Shown piece after piece: positions 7,142 through 9,305 of a stretch of DNA of 9,305 nucleotides (its first letter is position 1; every line of letters begins with the position of its first letter). Made by a program: the position numbers and the translations under genes. The stretch is from Flavobacteriales bacterium CG18_big_fil_WC_8_21_14_2_50_32_9 (lineage in GTDB: Bacteria; Bacteroidota; Bacteroidia; Flavobacteriales_E; Vicingaceae), in contig PCUH01000252.1 in assembly GCA_002770955.1 (NCBI GenBank), positions 1 to 9,305 on the forward strand. The letters are read 5' to 3'. Under the pieces are notes generated by a model. The model did no database searches. It was given only the letters and a program-made list of their open reading frames with translations, and was not told where the DNA came from.

Positions 7142-8106
7142 TAAGAGCTGATGTAAATACATTGCATTACTATTATACTTTTGGTTCTATAATGCCAGGC
7201 AGGAGCTACAATAGCGGAGATTATAGATATGGTTGGAACAAGGGAAGTGAAATGGACGATGAAATTACAGGGGTAACAGGTTCTCATTATACCACTTACT
7301 TTAGAGAAATAGATACTCGTTTAGGCAGAATGTGGAGCAGAGACCCTGTTTTTCAGCCTTGGCAAAGCCCCTACAACAGCATGGATAATAATCCGATAGC
7401 TTTTAATGACCCATTAGGGGATGAAGTGAAAGGTAAAACCAAAAAAGATGCAGAAAAAACAAAAAAACAAATGGCTGAGTCTTTAGGAAAACAAGGAGAG
7501 GAGTTAGTTGAAAAGTTCTTTACAATTCAAGATGGTAATAAACTTCAGTATGAAGGTAAAGATAATAAAATGGCAGACTTAACTCACTACATGAACAATA
7601 CAGGAGCGTATAGAGGAAAAGGAGCTAAATTTACTAAAGAACAAAAAGCTATGGCACGTGGGTATGTGAGAATGATAAAAGCAACATCTTTTTCAATTGA
7701 AGTTGAATTTAAAGAAGATATGGCTATAGATGATAGTGAATTTAAAGCAACAGGAAAAAGAACAGGTTCTGTAACTATTGGCGAAGCAACTCCTACAAGA
7801 ACTTATTTAGATGTTAATAATGAGTCTCATTTTCCTACATTAACGCAGACATTTGTTCATGAATTATTAGGAGAAGCTTATATTGCTACTACGTATGGAG
7901 ATATGAATACCATCCTTAATTTAATGAAAACCACAAATAAAAAAGATTGGATTAACCAACCTACTTTAAGAAGAATAGCAGTACATATTATACAAGCTGA
8001 AAATTTATATAATGTAATAAATAGGTCAGGAATAGGACACGGACCTCCAGTGCATCCAGATGATGTTAATAAAGTAAATGGAATTCCGGAGCCATTTTCT
8101 AGATAA
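7138..8106 (+). CDS. Orphan RHS core tip joined to a variable C-terminal domain (possible toxin)
   Basis: The 322-residue ORF starts inside what is normally the end of a very long RHS protein. Residues about 4-95 carry RHS-associated core landmarks: ADV (4-6), YYTFGSIMPGR (12-22), YRYGW (29-33), the signature DTRLGRMWSRDP (59-70) and NNPIAFNDPLGD (84-95), after which RHS toxins diverge. A Lys-rich linker (96-120) leads to a domain of no family I can name with certainty. It contains HELLGE (241-246) and a later QAENLYNV (286-293) followed by GHGPPVH, resembling zinc-peptidase-like domains seen at RHS ends that have HExxGH; here the final His is Glu. No signal peptide, YD repeats or upstream core are present. 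The frame has stops at 7123 and 7132, so it does not continue into the protease gene. The ATG overlaps the protease stop (ATGA), so it may be translated by coupling. It could be a displaced toxin cassette, a silent remnant, or a real short protein. Confidence 0.75.
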   Translation: MIRADVNTLHYYYTFGSIMPGRSYNSGDYRYGWNKGSEMDDEITGVTGSHYTTYFREIDTRLGRMWSRDPVFQPWQSPYNSMDNNPIAFNDPLGDEVKGKTKKDAEKTKKQMAESLGKQGEELVEKFFTIQDGNKLQYEGKDNKMADLTHYMNNTGAYRGKGAKFTKEQKAMARGYVRMIKATSFSIEVEFKEDMAIDDSEFKATGKRTGSVTIGEATPTRTYLDVNNESHFPTLTQTFVHELLGEAYIATTYGDMNTILNLMKTTNKKDWINQPTLRRIAVHIIQAENLYNVINRSGIGHGPPVHPDDVNKVNGIPEPFSR

Positions 8107-8108
8107 AA

Positions 8109-8672
8109 ATGAATATGAACAACTTATTTCTAAAAATAATATTGATTTTTCTTGTGTTGAGTAGTGTGTTTGGATGTTTTAATAAGATACCCCAAAATAA
8201 AACTATAGAACCAAAAAAGTTATTATTGGTAGCAACATTAGACGATTCCGTGGCACTGCATAGAAATGATACAGCATGGATAGAAAATGCCTCTTGCATA
8301 GAGCTGAGGATAGACACCATAAATACTTCAGAAATTAAAAAATATAAAAAGAGAGATGATTTATTCATTTATAGGGGTAATTCTTATGAAAGAAGTCAAT
8401 TGTTTAGTTTGTCTGAATACGAAAATTTAAAAAAATATAAAATAACCTCATTAGGGTTAATATCAGTTATGATAAGATATTACATTAACCCATTCAATCA
8501 AGGAGATTGTTTTGAAGAATATACAAAAAAAAAGTTACAGGCTTATTATAATAGATTTGAAGAACAAACTATGTGGAAGGATGTGAAAATCTATATAACA
8601 GACATAACAGTTCTCTCAGATGAAGGGAATAAAATAATAGTTAATGATATAGTTATTAATATGGTAAAATAG
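8109..8672 (+). CDS. Small lipoprotein, candidate immunity protein for the RHS C-terminal domain
   Basis: The 187-residue product has a lipoprotein signal: Lys9, a hydrophobic stretch (10-21) and a lipobox VFG-C with the lipid-bearing Cys at residue 23, so it should sit in the periplasmic or outer membrane. The mature part is rich in Lys, Tyr and Ile, with no motif I recognise. It starts two bases after the stop of the RHS-tip ORF, which suggests a two-gene unit. In known polymorphic toxin systems the gene directly behind the toxin tip usually encodes the immunity protein, and a lipoprotein immunity protein would match a toxin acting in the periplasm or envelope. That role is inferred from position only; an unrelated accessory lipoprotein is the alternative. 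Both genes are very A/T- and Lys-rich. Confidence 0.72.
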   Translation: MNMNNLFLKIILIFLVLSSVFGCFNKIPQNKTIEPKKLLLVATLDDSVALHRNDTAWIENASCIELRIDTINTSEIKKYKKRDDLFIYRGNSYERSQLFSLSEYENLKKYKITSLGLISVMIRYYINPFNQGDCFEEYTKKKLQAYYNRFEEQTMWKDVKIYITDITVLSDEGNKIIVNDIVINMVK

Positions 8673-8742
8673 GTAGTGTTACTTCTAGGCTTTTACCCCC
8701 ACACCTTGCCAAATAAGAACTAAAAAGCAGCTTGTCATTTTA

Positions 8743-8775
8743 GATTTTAGCTTGTTTTTCACAAGCATAAAAATC
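8743..8775. other. Intergenic hairpin between convergent genes
   Basis: The 161-bp gap 8673-8833 separates the plus-strand lipoprotein gene from the minus-strand toxin gene, so transcripts from both sides should end here. A two-part stem is visible: inner arms GCTTGT (8750-8755) and ACAAGC (8761-8766) around a 5-nt loop, and outer arms GATTTT (8743-8748) and AAAATC (8770-8775), separated by a small internal bulge. No strong T-tract follows on either strand, so I do not call it a classical terminator, though a bidirectional 3'-end role is reasonable. Confidence 0.45.
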
Positions 8776-8785
8776 TTAATGGCAC

Positions 8786-8809
8786 AGCGGTAAACCCTAA
8801 AAAGCCGCT
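8786..8809. other. Second short inverted repeat in the convergent intergenic gap
   Basis: AGCGG (8786-8790) and CCGCT (8805-8809) are perfect complements around a 14-nt A-rich loop. On the plus strand the sequence then runs AAAATCGTTTT. Together with the hairpin at 8743-8775 it makes this short gap unusually structured. The stem is only five pairs, so the support is modest. Confidence 0.3.
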
Positions 8810-8833
8810 AAAATCGTTTTCAGAACAGGATAT

Positions 8834-9130
8834 TTATTTTATCCAATATTCTTTTGGGTCTTTCTTTGTGTTTATTACCGCATGAATATAAACAGCTTTC
8901 AGTTCTATATCCACAGTAAAATGAACCATAAAAGGGTATTTTTTTAGCGGTAGGCAACGAATATTGTGGTAACGAACTTGATAGAATGGATTTTTAGCTA
9001 AAGTTTTGATGTATTTATTGAAATAAGTTTCAAATTTTTCACCCAAACCTATCAATTGTTCATCATAATAATCAATTGCTTCTTGAACGTCATGAATCGC
9101 TCTAGGGTCAAGTTCTAAATCAAACTTCAT
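8834..9130 (-). CDS. RelE/ParE-type toxin of a type II toxin-antitoxin pair
   Basis: The 98-residue protein fits the RelE/ParE fold: an N-terminal strand (residues 2-8, ending DPRA), two amphipathic helices (about 11-26 and 29-46), and a C-terminal beta sheet containing RYHNIRCLPLKKYPF (53-67), HFTVDIELKAVYIHAV (70-85) and a final basic NTKKDPKEYW. Members either cut mRNA at the ribosome (RelE) or poison DNA gyrase (ParE); the helices and DYYDEQ segment look more ParE-like, but the target cannot be settled. The length is normal. The start ATG (9130-9128) overlaps the stop of the upstream short gene by one base (TAATG), as is usual when the antitoxin gene comes first and the two are co-translated. 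In known pairs the antitoxin, alone or with toxin, represses their shared promoter, which here would lie beyond the window. Confidence 0.85.
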   Translation of the reverse strand: MKFDLELDPRAIHDVQEAIDYYDEQLIGLGEKFETYFNKYIKTLAKNPFYQVRYHNIRCLPLKKYPFMVHFTVDIELKAVYIHAVINTKKDPKEYWIK

Positions 9131-9294
9131 TATTTTTTCTTTTTAAATTTCAGTTGTTTACGTGCTTCTTCCCAAGATACGTAATCCTCTTTTTTTGCTG
9201 TCTTAATTCTGTTCATTACAAATTTCTTATGCTCTTCCGAGATAGGTAAATCATTTACATTTACTTCAAATCCTAATTGTTGTATTAATTCCAT
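9130..9294 (-). CDS. Presumed antitoxin partner of the RelE/ParE toxin (start uncertain)
   Basis: This 54-codon ORF begins at ATG 9294-9292 and ends with TAA at 9132-9130, overlapping the toxin start. The translation starts MELIQQLGFEVNVNDLPISE and ends with a Trp-containing, basic tail (WEEARKQLKFKKKK). Short, charged proteins with a DLPxSEEHKKxVxxRI core and a WEEA-type tail are typical of small antitoxins beside RelE/ParE toxins; the tail would wrap the toxin. The frame stays open from this ATG to the window edge at 9305, so the true start may be further upstream, and the protein may be longer, since antitoxins of this type are often 65-80 residues. No DNA-binding domain is clear in the visible part. 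The call rests on position, overlap and composition. Confidence 0.68.
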   Translation of the reverse strand: MELIQQLGFEVNVNDLPISEEHKKFVMNRIKTAKKEDYVSWEEARKQLKFKKKK

Positions 9295-9305
9295 AAAGAA
9301 ATTAA

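Noticed and set aside
7081..7287. Minus-strand open frame across the protease/RHS junction
   Set aside because: It is antisense to both the sorting domain and the RHS core motifs, which are clearly the coded sequences.
7852..7878. HELLGE as evidence for a dipeptidyl peptidase III relative, which has HELLGH
   Set aside because: The ORF is far too short and the surrounding residues do not fit that family; the resemblance is limited to the short motif.
8099..8368. Minus-strand open frame opposite the lipoprotein gene
   Set aside because: The plus strand has a clear lipobox and tight spacing to the upstream gene, while this frame has no recognisable feature.
8673..8833. A small gene or RNA gene in the gap
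   Set aside because: All frames are short with early stops, and the hairpins do not form a tRNA or any RNA family I recognise.

Overview
The window reads as AT-rich chromosome from a member of the Bacteroidota. The strongest sign is the large secreted subtilase at 3539-7141, which ends in a type A C-terminal sorting domain of the type IX secretion system (T9SS), a system confined to that phylum. Supporting signs are a split transketolase small subunit, a TAnnTTTG-type promoter box, A-rich leaders without a clear Shine-Dalgarno sequence, and the Bacteroidota style of RHS core sequence. I cannot name a genus.

Layout. On the left, three minus-strand genes run from 3118 down to 87: transketolase N-terminal subunit, then a 261-bp gap filled mostly by a long imperfect palindrome, then an exported von Willebrand factor A (VWA) protein, whose stop overlaps the start of a GNAT acetyltransferase (TAATG). 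The transketolase C-terminal subunit, usually the next gene, is not here. A 420-bp divergent intergenic region follows; it carries a second palindromic repeat sharing an exact 17-nt core with the first.

On the plus strand, the 1200-residue S8 peptidase is followed with an ATGA overlap by a 322-codon ORF that begins inside the last part of an RHS core. It has the conserved tip motif and then a variable C-terminal domain with a HELLGE motif. Two bases later comes a small lipoprotein that could be the matching immunity protein. The rest of the RHS protein (YD repeats, signal) is absent, so this looks like an orphan Rhs tip/toxin-immunity cassette joined exactly to the end of an unrelated protease gene. 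This junction is the most unusual thing in the window.

On the right, a 161-bp convergent intergenic region with hairpins leads to a minus-strand RelE/ParE-type toxin, and to its presumed antitoxin gene, which reaches close to the window edge.

Functionally the window is a patchwork: central carbon metabolism (transketolase), envelope or secreted proteins (VWA protein, T9SS protease), and two conflict modules (Rhs cassette, toxin-antitoxin pair). No RNA genes, complete insertion sequences or CRISPR arrays were seen.
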